Shown: positions 51,792-60,025, counted from the stretch's first letter. The stretch is DNA of 64,000 nt from Aeromonas piscicola (GCF_000820005.1 NZ_CDBL01000090.1:1-64000); one strand, 5' to 3'. The notes: generated by a model from the sequence alone, not told the origin. Translations and numbers: made by a program.

Positions 51792-51819
51792 CTTGAAAGC
51801 AAAAAGCCGGACCCTATAT
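51792..51819 (+). promoter_or_regulatory. Sigma-32 heat-shock promoter of ibpA
   Basis: CTTGAAA (51792-51798) and CCCTATAT (51812-51819), with a 13-bp spacer, fit the sigma-32 consensus CTTGAAA-N11-16-CCCCATNT. It gives a 5' leader of about 90 nt. Confidence 0.88.
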
Positions 51820-51889
51820 AGGTAACAAGGCCGGAACGCTCGACAGAGGTTTCGACCGGACGCCCGTCCGACAGGAGGGCAAACCATCC

Positions 51890-51914
51890 GTTATCGCTCA
51901 CAAGAGGGTAATAC
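51890..51914 (+). ncRNA. ROSE-like RNA thermometer ahead of ibpA
   Basis: The arm GTTATCGCTC (51890-51899) can pair with GAGGGTAATAC (51904-51914), hiding the ribosome site. The motif UCGCU fits the ROSE consensus U(U/C)GCU. The stem carries a G-G mismatch, a U-U mismatch and a bulged purine, which are marks of ROSE elements. An upstream hairpin GGACG-CCC-(C)GTCC adds a second stem. Confidence 0.75.
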
Positions 51915-51915
51915 T

Positions 51916-52329
51916 ATGCGTTCTATCGACTTTTCTCCGCTCTATCGTTCTGCCATCGGTTTCGATCGTCTGGCCAATCTCATCGAATCTGCGGCCAGCA
52001 ATGGCAATGCCGGATATCCCCCCTACAACATAGAGCAGCTGGGTGACAACGACTACCGCATCAGCATGGCGGTGGCGGGCTTTACCCAGGAAGAGCTGGA
52101 GTTGAGCTTTCAGGAAAACCTGCTGACGGTGAAGGGCAGCAAGCAGGCCGAGACCGACCGCAACTACCTGTATCAGGGTATAGCCGAGCGGGGTTTCGAG
52201 CGTCGCTTCCAGCTGGCTGACTATGTACGGGTGAAGGGTGCCGACCTGAAAAACGGTCTGCTGCACGTCGAACTGGTGCGTGAAGTGCCCGAGGCCATGA
52301 AGCCGCGCAAGATCGAGATCAACGGCTGA
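51916..52329 (+). CDS. ibpA: Small heat-shock protein IbpA
   Basis: IbpA binds unfolding proteins and inclusion bodies and holds them for ClpB/DnaK. The 137-residue length equals E. coli IbpA, and MRSIDFSPLYRSAIGFDRLANL and YPPYNIEQLGDNDYRISMAVAGF are conserved. The alpha-crystallin domain spans about 35-125. It has its own sigma-32 promoter and a thermometer leader. A paralogous gene follows 94 bp later. Confidence 0.96.
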   Translation: MRSIDFSPLYRSAIGFDRLANLIESAASNGNAGYPPYNIEQLGDNDYRISMAVAGFTQEELELSFQENLLTVKGSKQAETDRNYLYQGIAERGFERRFQLADYVRVKGADLKNGLLHVELVREVPEAMKPRKIEING

Positions 52330-52396
52330 CGCCAGACCTCGCCACACATTTTACCAAGCTTCCCGGGTGCCGATGGCGGGCCTGTGGAAATTGAAA

Positions 52397-52420
52397 CCTG
52401 TTGCTTATTAGAAGGATAGG
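52397..52420 (+). ncRNA. ROSE-like RNA thermometer ahead of second small heat-shock gene
   Basis: CCTGTTGCTT (52397-52406) can pair with AAGGATAGG (52412-52420) around a short loop. The UUGCU motif, a G-G mismatch, a U-U mismatch and a bulged G match the classic ROSE stem, and it covers the ribosome site 4-12 bp before ATG 52424. Confidence 0.78.
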
Positions 52421-52423
52421 ATT

Positions 52424-52861
52424 ATGCGTAACCTCGATTTTTCTCATCTCCATTCCAATGCCGTCGGCTTCGAGCGGATGGCCCGTGAGCTGGAAGGCCT
52501 GTTTGACCAGAAGGCGGTGGCCTATCCCCCTTACAACATCGAAAAGCGCGATCACGATGGCTATCGCATCACGGTCGCGGTGGCCGGTTTCGAGCGCGAG
52601 GAGCTGGAGCTGGAGACCGAAAACGGCACCCTCAAGGTGAAGGGGCGCAAGGCAGCTGCCGGTGAGCGTCAGTTCCTCCATCAGGGTATCGCCGAGCGTG
52701 ACTTCGAGCTGGCCTTCAAATTGAGCCAGCATGTGGAGGTGCAGGGCGCCAAACTGGAACATGGCCTCTTGACCATAGATCTGGCTCGCGAACTGCCGGA
52801 GGCGCTCAAGCCTCGCGCCATTCCCATCGGTAAAGCCGAGCCGCTGGCGCTGCCAAATTAA
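52424..52861 (+). CDS. Small heat-shock protein (Hsp20 family), IbpA paralog
   Basis: This 145-residue Hsp20 chaperone has MRNLDFSHLHSNAVGFERM at its start and the crystallin core AYPPYNIEKRDHDGYRITVAVAGF. It is about half identical to the IbpA just upstream, so the pair looks like an old tandem duplication. The chain ends with an extra GKAEPLALPN tail. It may form hetero-oligomers with IbpA, as IbpA and IbpB do in E. coli. It is transcribed together with ibpA and has its own leader thermometer. Confidence 0.93.
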   Translation: MRNLDFSHLHSNAVGFERMARELEGLFDQKAVAYPPYNIEKRDHDGYRITVAVAGFEREELELETENGTLKVKGRKAAAGERQFLHQGIAERDFELAFKLSQHVEVQGAKLEHGLLTIDLARELPEALKPRAIPIGKAEPLALPN

Positions 52862-52874
52862 GCCATGGGAAATG

Positions 52875-52902
52875 AAAAAGGCCTGCGATTGCAGGCCTTT
52901 TT
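52875..52902. terminator. Bidirectional terminator between Hsp20 gene and avtA
   Basis: GGCCTGC-GATT-GCAGGCC is flanked by A5 and T5 between convergent genes ending at 52861 and 52919. Confidence 0.93.
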
Positions 52903-52918
52903 GTTTTTGGTTCGCAGG

Positions 52919-54172
52919 TCAGTTGCTGCCGTAGAGGTCGTTGATCTCGTCCGCCAGTATGGCGATGCCACGGCGCACCAGCTCCTCGCTCTGGGAGTAG
53001 TTGAGACGGATGCACTCCTGGCTGTGGCGCCACTTGGGGTCGTCGATGCCGGGGAAGAAGTAGTGCCCCGGCACTATCAGCAGGTTCTTGGCCTTCAACC
53101 GCTCATAAAGTTCCTGGCAGTGAATGGGCAGATCTTCGAACCAGAGCCAGAGGAAGAGCGCGCCTTCCGGCTTGTGGATGTGGAAGCGCGGATCAGGGAT
53201 CGCCTCACGCAGCAGCCGCACTGCCAGCTCGGCCTTCTGCCGGTAGAAGGGTTTCACCACCTGCTCGCTGAGGGTGATGATCTCGCCACTTTCTATCATG
53301 GGGATGGTGATGGCGGGTCCCAGGCTGCCCGGCGCCAAGTTGATGATGCCGCTCAGGTTGGTGATGGCCTGAATGATCTTCTCGTCGGCGATGACGATGC
53401 CGCAGCGGGTGCCCGGCAGCCCCAGCTTGGAGAGGCTCATGCAGAGGATGGTATTGGCGTTCCAGAACGGCTTGGCCTCGCTGAAGATGATGCCAGGGAA
53501 GGGCACGCCGTAGGCGTTGTCGATCAGCAGCGGAATGCCCTTGTCGCGGGCTATCTGATCCAGATGCTCTATCTCGTCATCGGTCAGCACGTTGCCAGTC
53601 GGGTTGGTCGGACGGGAGACGCAGATCACCCCTATATCGTCACCCACCTGCAGGCTCTCGAAATCCACATGGTATTTGAACTGGCCATCGGGCAGCTTCT
53701 CCATGGTGGGTTTGTACGCCACGAAGTAGTCATCGGTAAGGGCAGAGTCGGCGTAGCCGATATATTCGGGGGCCAGCGGGAACAGCACCTTCTTCTTGCG
53801 GCCATCGGCGAACTCGCCGGCCAGCAGGTTGAACAGGTAGAAGAAGGCATTCTGGCTGCCGTTGGTCAGGGCGATATTGCGAGAAGTGATATCCCAGCCG
53901 AGCTCCTTGCTGAGCAGTGCTGCCAGCGCCTTGGTGAACCTGTCCTTGCCTTGGGGGCCGTCGTAGTTGGCCATGGCTTTGACCAGTTCGCCATTGTCGA
54001 GCAGGTTTTTGGCTTCGGTTTGAAAGCGTTCCAGCATGGCGGGGATGGGGGCAGGATTGCCGCCACCCAGCATGATGGCGTCCGGATTGGTCAGCCCCTG
54101 ATTAAGGTCATCCATGAGTTGGGTAATGCCGGCGTGGCGAGTGAACTTCTCGCCGAACAAGGAAAATTCCAT
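52919..54172 (-). CDS. avtA: Valine--pyruvate aminotransferase
   Basis: AvtA is a PLP-dependent transaminase that interconverts valine and pyruvate with alpha-ketoisovalerate and alanine. The 417-residue length equals E. coli AvtA. Conserved regions include LMDDLNQGLTNPDAIMLGGGNPA near the start, CVSRPTNPTGNV, IDNAYGVPFPGIIFSEA, and the PLP lysine in CMSLSKLGLPGTRCG. It is expressed as a single gene. A parS site lies 82 bp upstream of the start. Confidence 0.95.
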   Translation of the reverse strand: MEFSLFGEKFTRHAGITQLMDDLNQGLTNPDAIMLGGGNPAPIPAMLERFQTEAKNLLDNGELVKAMANYDGPQGKDRFTKALAALLSKELGWDITSRNIALTNGSQNAFFYLFNLLAGEFADGRKKKVLFPLAPEYIGYADSALTDDYFVAYKPTMEKLPDGQFKYHVDFESLQVGDDIGVICVSRPTNPTGNVLTDDEIEHLDQIARDKGIPLLIDNAYGVPFPGIIFSEAKPFWNANTILCMSLSKLGLPGTRCGIVIADEKIIQAITNLSGIINLAPGSLGPAITIPMIESGEIITLSEQVVKPFYRQKAELAVRLLREAIPDPRFHIHKPEGALFLWLWFEDLPIHCQELYERLKAKNLLIVPGHYFFPGIDDPKWRHSQECIRLNYSQSEELVRRGIAILADEINDLYGSN

Positions 54173-54253
54173 TCGGTGACGGATCCAGAGTCAGTTACGG
54201 GGATGTAGCACCATAGCTCAGTTTAAAAGCGGGTGTCGATCAAAATAACAGGA

Positions 54254-54269
54254 CGTTCCACGTGGAACA
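54254..54269. other. parS: parS site 3, upstream of avtA
   Basis: CGTTCCACGTGGAACA is a ParB-binding palindrome with one changed end base. It sits in a 281-bp gap that otherwise holds only promoter-like, AT-rich sequence. Confidence 0.9.
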
Positions 54270-54454
54270 TGACTCGGGAATACGTCGTGGTAAAAAATAC
54301 CATTTATGGGTTTAAAAATGACCACCTTGCTATCCCGACAAGGCACAAATTGGGGCTTTAAGTTAATTAATTTAAGAAAAATCATCTAGTTATAAATATG
54401 GCACAAGTATTGGAATAACTATCTGGTCATCTCAACCACATCGGAGCACACCAG

Positions 54455-54688
54455 ATGAAAACCCTGATCGCCACCTTGATAATGAGCACACTGAGTCTGA
54501 ATGTCATGGCAACTGAAAACCCCAGACCCGAACTGGATACCGCCCAACTGGATCAGGTGATCCTGACTCAGCAGCAGGAGGCATCCCATGCCGTGGTGCT
54601 GGATGCCCTCAGCAACCTCAAGCCACTGGCGCTGGATACCCTGGTGGTGGAGGTGAGTTCAGCCGATGCGACTCACCCCAGGAGTTGA
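54455..54688 (+). CDS. Small secreted protein of unknown function
   Basis: This 77-residue precursor has a signal peptide of about 19 residues (MKTLIATLIMSTLSLNVMA) and a mature part of about 58 residues rich in Leu, Glu, Asp and Gln. I recognise no family. GGAG lies about 10 bp upstream of the ATG. Its last 71 bp overlap the end of the opposite araC-type gene. A sigma-54-like sequence lies 41 bp ahead at 54399-54414, but the match is incomplete. Confidence 0.55.
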   Translation: MKTLIATLIMSTLSLNVMATENPRPELDTAQLDQVILTQQQEASHAVVLDALSNLKPLALDTLVVEVSSADATHPRS

Positions 54689-55442
54689 GATGGTGCAGGG
54701 GAGTTTGCCCCGTATGCTGCTTGAAGAAGCTGATGAAGGCGCTGTCGCTGGAGAACTCCAGCGAAGCGGCCACCCGGCTGATGGGCACGGCCTCGGCCAG
54801 CAGCTCCATGGCGCGCAGCAGACGCCACTGCTGGCGCCAGGCCTGATAGCTCATGCCTGTGTCTCGCATGAAGATGCGACCTATGGTCTTGTCACTAGCA
54901 CCCACCCGTCCGGCCAGCCGGTTGAGCCGATCGGGCAGGGTGTCGCCCCGTTTTACCTCCTGCAACCAGACCGTCAGGCGCGAGTCTGCCGGTAGCGGCA
55001 GTTGCCAGGATTCCCGCGGCGCTTGCGCCAGCTCCTCGATGAACAGCGCCAGTGTCCGGCTCTGCTCCACCTCCGGTTTCTCCCATGGCCAGAGTGCCAT
55101 TCGTTCTATGATCTCCCGCAGCAGCGGGTTGACCGCCATCACCTGCACACTGGCTGGCAGATCTGGCTGAGGCATGAAGTAGAGAGAGCGGTAGGCCACC
55201 ACACCGCGCATCAGCACTCTGTGGGGAGTGCCCGCCGGCAGCCAGGCTGCCCGGCTGGGTGGCAGCAGACAGACCTGGTTCGCCAGCTCTATGCTCATGC
55301 AGCCCGCCTGGGCGAACAGCAGCTGATGGCGCTGATGCTGGTGCAGGCCTGAGTCGTGCCAACCCAGCGCGGAGGCAATGCCGATCACGCTGCCAGACAG
55401 GCTGTCCGGGTCAAAAGGGTGATCGGGGAGAATAAAGGCCAT
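54618..55442 (-). CDS. AraC-family regulator (cupin-type sensor), divergent from MFS exporter
   Basis: This 274-residue regulator has an N-terminal cupin-like sensor domain (about 30-100, HQLLFAQAGCMSIEL and PAGTPHRVLM) and a C-terminal AraC domain (about 160-255, LAGRVGASDKTIGRIFMRDTG). It faces an MFS exporter across 92 bp that holds a 10-bp perfect inverted repeat, so it probably controls the exporter. The arrangement resembles the E. coli nimR-nimT pair, but family identity is not proven. No good ribosome site precedes the ATG. Confidence 0.88.
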   Translation of the reverse strand: MAFILPDHPFDPDSLSGSVIGIASALGWHDSGLHQHQRHQLLFAQAGCMSIELANQVCLLPPSRAAWLPAGTPHRVLMRGVVAYRSLYFMPQPDLPASVQVMAVNPLLREIIERMALWPWEKPEVEQSRTLALFIEELAQAPRESWQLPLPADSRLTVWLQEVKRGDTLPDRLNRLAGRVGASDKTIGRIFMRDTGMSYQAWRQQWRLLRAMELLAEAVPISRVAASLEFSSDSAFISFFKQHTGQTPLHHLNSWGESHRLNSPPPPGYPAPVA

Positions 55443-55443
55443 G

Positions 55444-55488
55444 TGTCCGATTATTGATGTTTATAGTCCTGCTTATTGTAATCGGACA
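55444..55488. promoter_or_regulatory. Inverted-repeat operator between AraC-type gene and MFS exporter
   Basis: TGTCCGATTA (55444-55453) and TAATCGGACA (55479-55488) are perfect inverted arms 25 bp apart, so their centres are 35 bp apart. A TAGAAT -10-like box for the exporter lies next to the right arm. The left arm abuts the regulator start. Confidence 0.75.
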
Positions 55489-55534
55489 GTCGGCATCTCT
55501 CTAGAATAACGACCTCTTGTGAAGGAGGTTTGCC

Positions 55535-56662
55535 ATGAACAACAAGTTGCCACCGCTCTGGCTGGTGGTCGGATTGATGATGTTTCCCCAGATAGTGGAG
55601 ACCATCTACAGCCCTGTGCTGACGCATATCGCGAGCCATTTCAGGGTAAGCGACGGGCAGGCATCCCAGACCCTGTCGGTCTATTTTCTGGCGTTTGCAG
55701 TGGGCGTGGTCTGTTGGGGGCGGCTCTGCGATCTGATCGGGCGACGCCCCGCCATGCTGGCGGGTCTGTTCACTTACGGGCTAGGCACCTTGCTGGCGCT
55801 GCTGGCCAACCAGTTCGAGGTGTTGCTGCTGGCCAGGGTCATCTCGGCCTTTGGCGCCGCCGTGGGATCTGTGGTGACCCAGACCATGCTGCGCGACAGC
55901 TACCAGGGCAGCGATCTGGCCCGCGCCTTCTCGGTAATGGGAGTCGCACTCTCCCTCAGCCCCGTGCTGGGGCTGGTGAGCGGCGGCTTGCTGGCCGAGC
56001 AGTTTGGCTATCTCGGGGTCTTCAGCGGCTTGCTGGTGCTGGCCCTGATGCTGGGGGGGATCGCCGGCTGGCGGCTGCCGGAAACCCGTCCCGTGATGAC
56101 CACTCGGGTTGCCCTCTGGCCATTGGCATGCCGCATGGTGCGGGATGGCGGACTCTGGCGCAGCGCCCTGCTGGTCGCTCTGTTCAATACCATGCTGTTT
56201 GGTTACTACAGCCTGGCGCCGTTTCTGTTTGCCGGATTGGGATTGAATGCCAGCGAGTTTGGCTATTCCGGCCTGGTGTTGGCGCTGGCAACCCTGATCG
56301 GCAGCCTGCTGAACCGGCGCTTTCTGGGCATGGGCTGGTTGCCATCAGCTCTGATCCGGCTGGCCTCGGTGCTGGCGCTGGGGGCTGGGGTTGCCGTGTG
56401 GGCGAGCCAGGATTCGCTCTGGTTCCTGCTGCCCATGATGGGAGTCGTGGTGGCCTTTGGCATCGCCATCCCCAATGTGTTGAGTCAGGCTTTGCTGGCC
56501 TATCGGGAAGTAGCAGGCAGCGCTGGTGCCCTGTTCGGACTGGCCTACTACCTGCTGCTCAGCCTGGGATTGGCGCTGGCTGCCGCTTTGCAGGATCTGG
56601 GTCTGCTGCTCTTTGGCTGTGGCCTCTTGGCCGTACTGTGCAGCAGCCGGCGTTCCACGTGA
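55535..56662 (+). CDS. MFS drug-efflux transporter (Bcr/CflA-like)
   Basis: This 375-residue protein has about twelve membrane helices. Motif A GRLCDLIGRRPAMLAG (about 62-77) and LARVISAFGAAVGSVVTQTMLRD (about 105-127) fit the 12-helix drug/H+ antiporter group. AAGGAGG precedes the ATG. The last codons and stop (CGT TCC ACG TGA) lie inside parS site 4. The substrate is unknown. Control by the divergent AraC-type protein is likely. Confidence 0.88.
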   Translation: MNNKLPPLWLVVGLMMFPQIVETIYSPVLTHIASHFRVSDGQASQTLSVYFLAFAVGVVCWGRLCDLIGRRPAMLAGLFTYGLGTLLALLANQFEVLLLARVISAFGAAVGSVVTQTMLRDSYQGSDLARAFSVMGVALSLSPVLGLVSGGLLAEQFGYLGVFSGLLVLALMLGGIAGWRLPETRPVMTTRVALWPLACRMVRDGGLWRSALLVALFNTMLFGYYSLAPFLFAGLGLNASEFGYSGLVLALATLIGSLLNRRFLGMGWLPSALIRLASVLALGAGVAVWASQDSLWFLLPMMGVVVAFGIAIPNVLSQALLAYREVAGSAGALFGLAYYLLLSLGLALAAALQDLGLLLFGCGLLAVLCSSRRST

Positions 56663-56666
56663 AACA
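56651..56666. other. parS: parS site 4, overlapping MFS and kdpE ends
   Basis: CGTTCCACGTGAAACA contains the MFS stop codon and ends one base before the kdpE stop. The site forms the whole spacer between two convergent genes. Confidence 0.9.
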
Positions 56667-57350
56667 TCAGCTGCCGATAAAACGGTAGCCGATGCCGGAT
56701 TCGGTCTCGATCAGGTGGGGTTGCTGGGGATTATCCCCCAGCTTCTTGCGCAGGCTGGCGATGACGATACGCAGGTAGTGGGTATCTTCCTTGTGGCTCG
56801 GTCCCCAGATGTCGTTGAGCAGCTGGGTCTGCATCACCAGCTTGCCGGGATGGCACACCAGCGCTTGCAGCAGGGCAAACTCCTTGCGAGACAGGGGGAT
56901 CTCTTCATCCTTCATGGTCACTTTGTGGCTGCTGGCGTCCAGGGTCAGGCCGCATTGCGGGAAGTGGCGGCATTCGCCGCTGCTGACCCCGGCTCGCTGG
57001 CGCAGCAATACCCGGATGCGGGCCATCATCTCCCCAATGCCGAACGGCTTGCTCATATAGTCGTTGGCACCGGCATCCAGCAGTCGCACCTTCTCCTGTT
57101 CAGAATCCCGCGCCGACAGTACCAGTACCGGATTCTGGTGGTGCTCGCGAATGGCTTGCAGTATCTGAATGCCATCCCCATCCGGCAGGCCGAGATCCAG
57201 GATCACCAGATCGGGATTGAGATGGCGATACAGCTCCAGCCCTTCGTTGACCCCTACCGCCTCGCTGACCTGATGCCCTTCGGCAATCAGGCTGATACGC
57301 AGAAAGCGGCGAATCGCCGCTTCATCATCTATGACCAATATGTGAGCCAT
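56667..57350 (-). CDS. kdpE: Response regulator KdpE
   Basis: KdpE activates the kdp operon under K+ limitation. The 227-residue protein has a receiver domain (about 3-115, phospho-acceptor in LVILDLGLPDGDG near residue 52) and an OmpR-type winged helix (about 130-225, ETESGIGYRF). It lies 86 bp behind kdpD, and its end meets parS site 4. A TATAAT box overlapping the kdpD stop (57436-57441) could give it a separate promoter. Confidence 0.95.
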   Translation of the reverse strand: MAHILVIDDEAAIRRFLRISLIAEGHQVSEAVGVNEGLELYRHLNPDLVILDLGLPDGDGIQILQAIREHHQNPVLVLSARDSEQEKVRLLDAGANDYMSKPFGIGEMMARIRVLLRQRAGVSSGECRHFPQCGLTLDASSHKVTMKDEEIPLSRKEFALLQALVCHPGKLVMQTQLLNDIWGPSHKEDTHYLRIVIASLRKKLGDNPQQPHLIETESGIGYRFIGS

Positions 57351-57436
57351 CTAGCCTCCAGAGGCGAACAGTGGGAGAGGGCTGAGGCGAGGGGAAATAG
57401 CACTCTCTGCCATCGCTGTAAGCCATATGCGGGCCA

Positions 57437-60025
57437 TTATACCTCAGGTGCGTTGAGGGCAAGCGGCAGCGAGATGCGCATGCAGGTGCCGTTGCCATTG
57501 GGACCGGAGAATGCCCAGATACGGCCGCCATGGGCCTCTATCATAGCGCGAGAAATGGCGAGGCCAAGCCCTGTGCCACGACTGCCGCAATCGCCGACAG
57601 GCTGGGTGTAGAACAGATTGAAGATCTTGTCCCGGTCCGACTCGGCGATGCCGACCCCGATATCTATGATGTCGAGGATGAGGTCCGGATCCGCCAGCAT
57701 CACCTTGAACTCTATGGGGGTGCCGGCCGGTGAGTAGCGAGAGGCGTTGTCGAGGATATTGACCAGCACCTGCTCGATAAGGGCGCCGTGCACATAAAGC
57801 TGGGGGATCTGCTGATCGAAGTGCACCAGCAGCTTGTGCTGACGCCAGGAAGATTCCAGCCGCTTGCGGGCACTCTCTACCAGATCCGCCAGGTCGACCC
57901 AGTCGCGTTTCAGCTGGAAGTCGGGTGAACCGATACGGGTCATGTCCAGCAGGTTCTGCACATAGCTGTGCAGGCGGCGGGCCTCATCCTGGACCGAATG
58001 GAGCAGCTCGCTGCGATCCTCCGGGCTGATCCTGCCACCGTACTCCAGCAGGGTGCTGCCAGCCCCCATGATGGTGGCGAGCGGGGTTTTCAGGTCGTGA
58101 GAGACAGACGAGAGCAGGGCGGCGCGCATCCGATCCGTCTCTGCTTGCAACTGGCTGTCGGCCAACCGTTCGTTGAGATCGATTCGTGCCAGGGCCGCGC
58201 GGATGTCGGTGAGCAGGGCTTGCAGCTGATGTTCGGCCGAAGAGGCGAGCGGGTTGGACAGTCGAATTCCGAGGATCAGCTCATCGGTAAGATGGTGATA
58301 TTGGGCTTCGGCTGCATTGAGGGTGGCGGTGTGGGCACCGGCGCTCTGCTTCTGGGCCAGACACCAGTCGATGGCCGCCTTGTCGGTCTGGCCCGGATTG
58401 TGTTGGGCTGAGCCCGCTCTGTGTTGATAGTCCTGATCGAGGGCGAAGACAGGTTGGACCAGGGCCAGCGAGATGGCCTGGGTACCTTGCCTGAGCACCT
58501 CTTCCGGGCTGCTGGCGGTGGCCAGCCCCTGGCTCAGCGACAGCAGGGCGTTGCCGAGCTGCTGGGTTTCGCGCAGGCCGATCAGCTGTTGCCGCTGGCG
58601 GGAGGCGAGCCGCCCCGCCGTCATGCCGACGATGAGCAGCACGAACAGGGTGAGTAGATCACTGTGACTGGCCACGCTGAGGGAGAAGTAGGGAGCGGTG
58701 AACAGCAGATTGTGAGCGACAAAGCCCAGCACGGCCGCCAGAATGGCGGGCATCAGGCTGGTGGTGAGTGCCGTCGCCAGCACCCCCAGCACGAACAGCA
58801 GTGGTAGGGAGGCAGGGGGCAGCCAGTGAGAGAGTCCCCAGGCGGCAGCCGATGTCAGCCCCATTATGGTCACTGCCAGCAGACTCTGGCGAATGTCCTT
58901 GGGGTGAAGCGGCTGCAATCCTATGCCGGGTTTGCGCTTCTCGGTATCCACCAGCGTGATTTCGAGCCCTTGTGCCTGCTTGAGCAGGTGTTGCACCAGG
59001 GAGCGGCGCCAGGGGGCCTTGTGGGGTTTGCCGAGCAGCAGTTGTGAGACCTGTTGCTGCTCGGCTGTTTCCAGCAGAGTACTGGCTACCGCCGGGCTGG
59101 AGAGCGTCAGCACTTTGGCACCAAGGTGGGAGGCCAGAGCCAGTGCCTGCTCCAGCTCGGCGGAGCGTTGCCCCTTGCTGTCGATGTGGACCACCAGCCA
59201 GGGCAGCTGGCGGCGCTGGGCGAAGCGGTGGCCGTAGCGTACCAGCGCTGAGCCATGCTGATCGCCGAGGCAGACCATCAGCTTGCCCCGCAGCGGCAGC
59301 GTAGTCTTGCCCGCAGCCTGCCACTGCAGTTGCAGATCCCCCTCCACGTGGCTGGCGGCGGTCTGCATCGCCAGCTCGCGCAGGGCGGTCAGGTTGTTGA
59401 GGGAGAAGAAGGACTGCAGGGCGGCCTTGGCCTGATGGGGCACATAGACCTTGCCCTCCTTGAGCCGGCCGAGCAACTCCTTGGGGGGCAGGTCGATCAG
59501 CACTATGCTGTCGGCCTCCAGCAGCACCTGGTCGGGCAGGGTCTCCTTGACCCTGACACCGGTCAGTTGCCACACCAGATCGTTGAGGCTCTCGAGGTGT
59601 TGCACGTTGAGGGTGGAGTAGACGTCGATGCCGGCACCGAGCAGCTCCTCAACATCCTGCCAGCGCTTCTCGTGGCGGCTGCCGGGGGCGTTGCTGTGGG
59701 CCAGCTCATCCACCACCACTATGGCGGGTTTGCGTTCAAGCAGCGCATCCAGATCCATCTCCTCCAGACGTTGCTGGCGGTGGAGATGGAGTTTGCGTGG
59801 CTGGATGGCAAGCTTGTCGAGCAGGGCCAGAGTCTCCTGACGGCCGTGGGTTTCCACCACGCCGATCAGGATATCGACCCCCTCTCTTGCCTGCTCACGC
59901 ACTGCCTGCAGCATGGCGTAGGTCTTGCCTACGCCGGGTGCGGCACCGAGAAATACCTTCAGCTTGCCCTTGTGTTCTTGCTCCAGGCTCGCCAGTAAGG
60001 CGTCGGCCCTTGCCTCATCACGCAT
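57437..60025 (-). CDS. kdpD: Sensor histidine kinase KdpD
   Basis: KdpD senses low K+ and turgor and phosphorylates KdpE. The 862-residue protein has an N-terminal KdpD domain with Walker A GAAPGVGKTYAML (about 26-38), a Usp-type region, four central membrane helices (about 380-480), a GAF-like segment, HisKA with SSVSHDLKTPLATIMGAG and the ATPase domain with NILDNASRYSPAG and GTGLGLAISRAM. The start MRDEARADALLAS is preceded by GGGAG. Upstream, a partial copy of its 5' end is present. Confidence 0.95.
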   Translation of the reverse strand: MRDEARADALLASLEQEHKGKLKVFLGAAPGVGKTYAMLQAVREQAREGVDILIGVVETHGRQETLALLDKLAIQPRKLHLHRQQRLEEMDLDALLERKPAIVVVDELAHSNAPGSRHEKRWQDVEELLGAGIDVYSTLNVQHLESLNDLVWQLTGVRVKETLPDQVLLEADSIVLIDLPPKELLGRLKEGKVYVPHQAKAALQSFFSLNNLTALRELAMQTAASHVEGDLQLQWQAAGKTTLPLRGKLMVCLGDQHGSALVRYGHRFAQRRQLPWLVVHIDSKGQRSAELEQALALASHLGAKVLTLSSPAVASTLLETAEQQQVSQLLLGKPHKAPWRRSLVQHLLKQAQGLEITLVDTEKRKPGIGLQPLHPKDIRQSLLAVTIMGLTSAAAWGLSHWLPPASLPLLFVLGVLATALTTSLMPAILAAVLGFVAHNLLFTAPYFSLSVASHSDLLTLFVLLIVGMTAGRLASRQRQQLIGLRETQQLGNALLSLSQGLATASSPEEVLRQGTQAISLALVQPVFALDQDYQHRAGSAQHNPGQTDKAAIDWCLAQKQSAGAHTATLNAAEAQYHHLTDELILGIRLSNPLASSAEHQLQALLTDIRAALARIDLNERLADSQLQAETDRMRAALLSSVSHDLKTPLATIMGAGSTLLEYGGRISPEDRSELLHSVQDEARRLHSYVQNLLDMTRIGSPDFQLKRDWVDLADLVESARKRLESSWRQHKLLVHFDQQIPQLYVHGALIEQVLVNILDNASRYSPAGTPIEFKVMLADPDLILDIIDIGVGIAESDRDKIFNLFYTQPVGDCGSRGTGLGLAISRAMIEAHGGRIWAFSGPNGNGTCMRISLPLALNAPEV

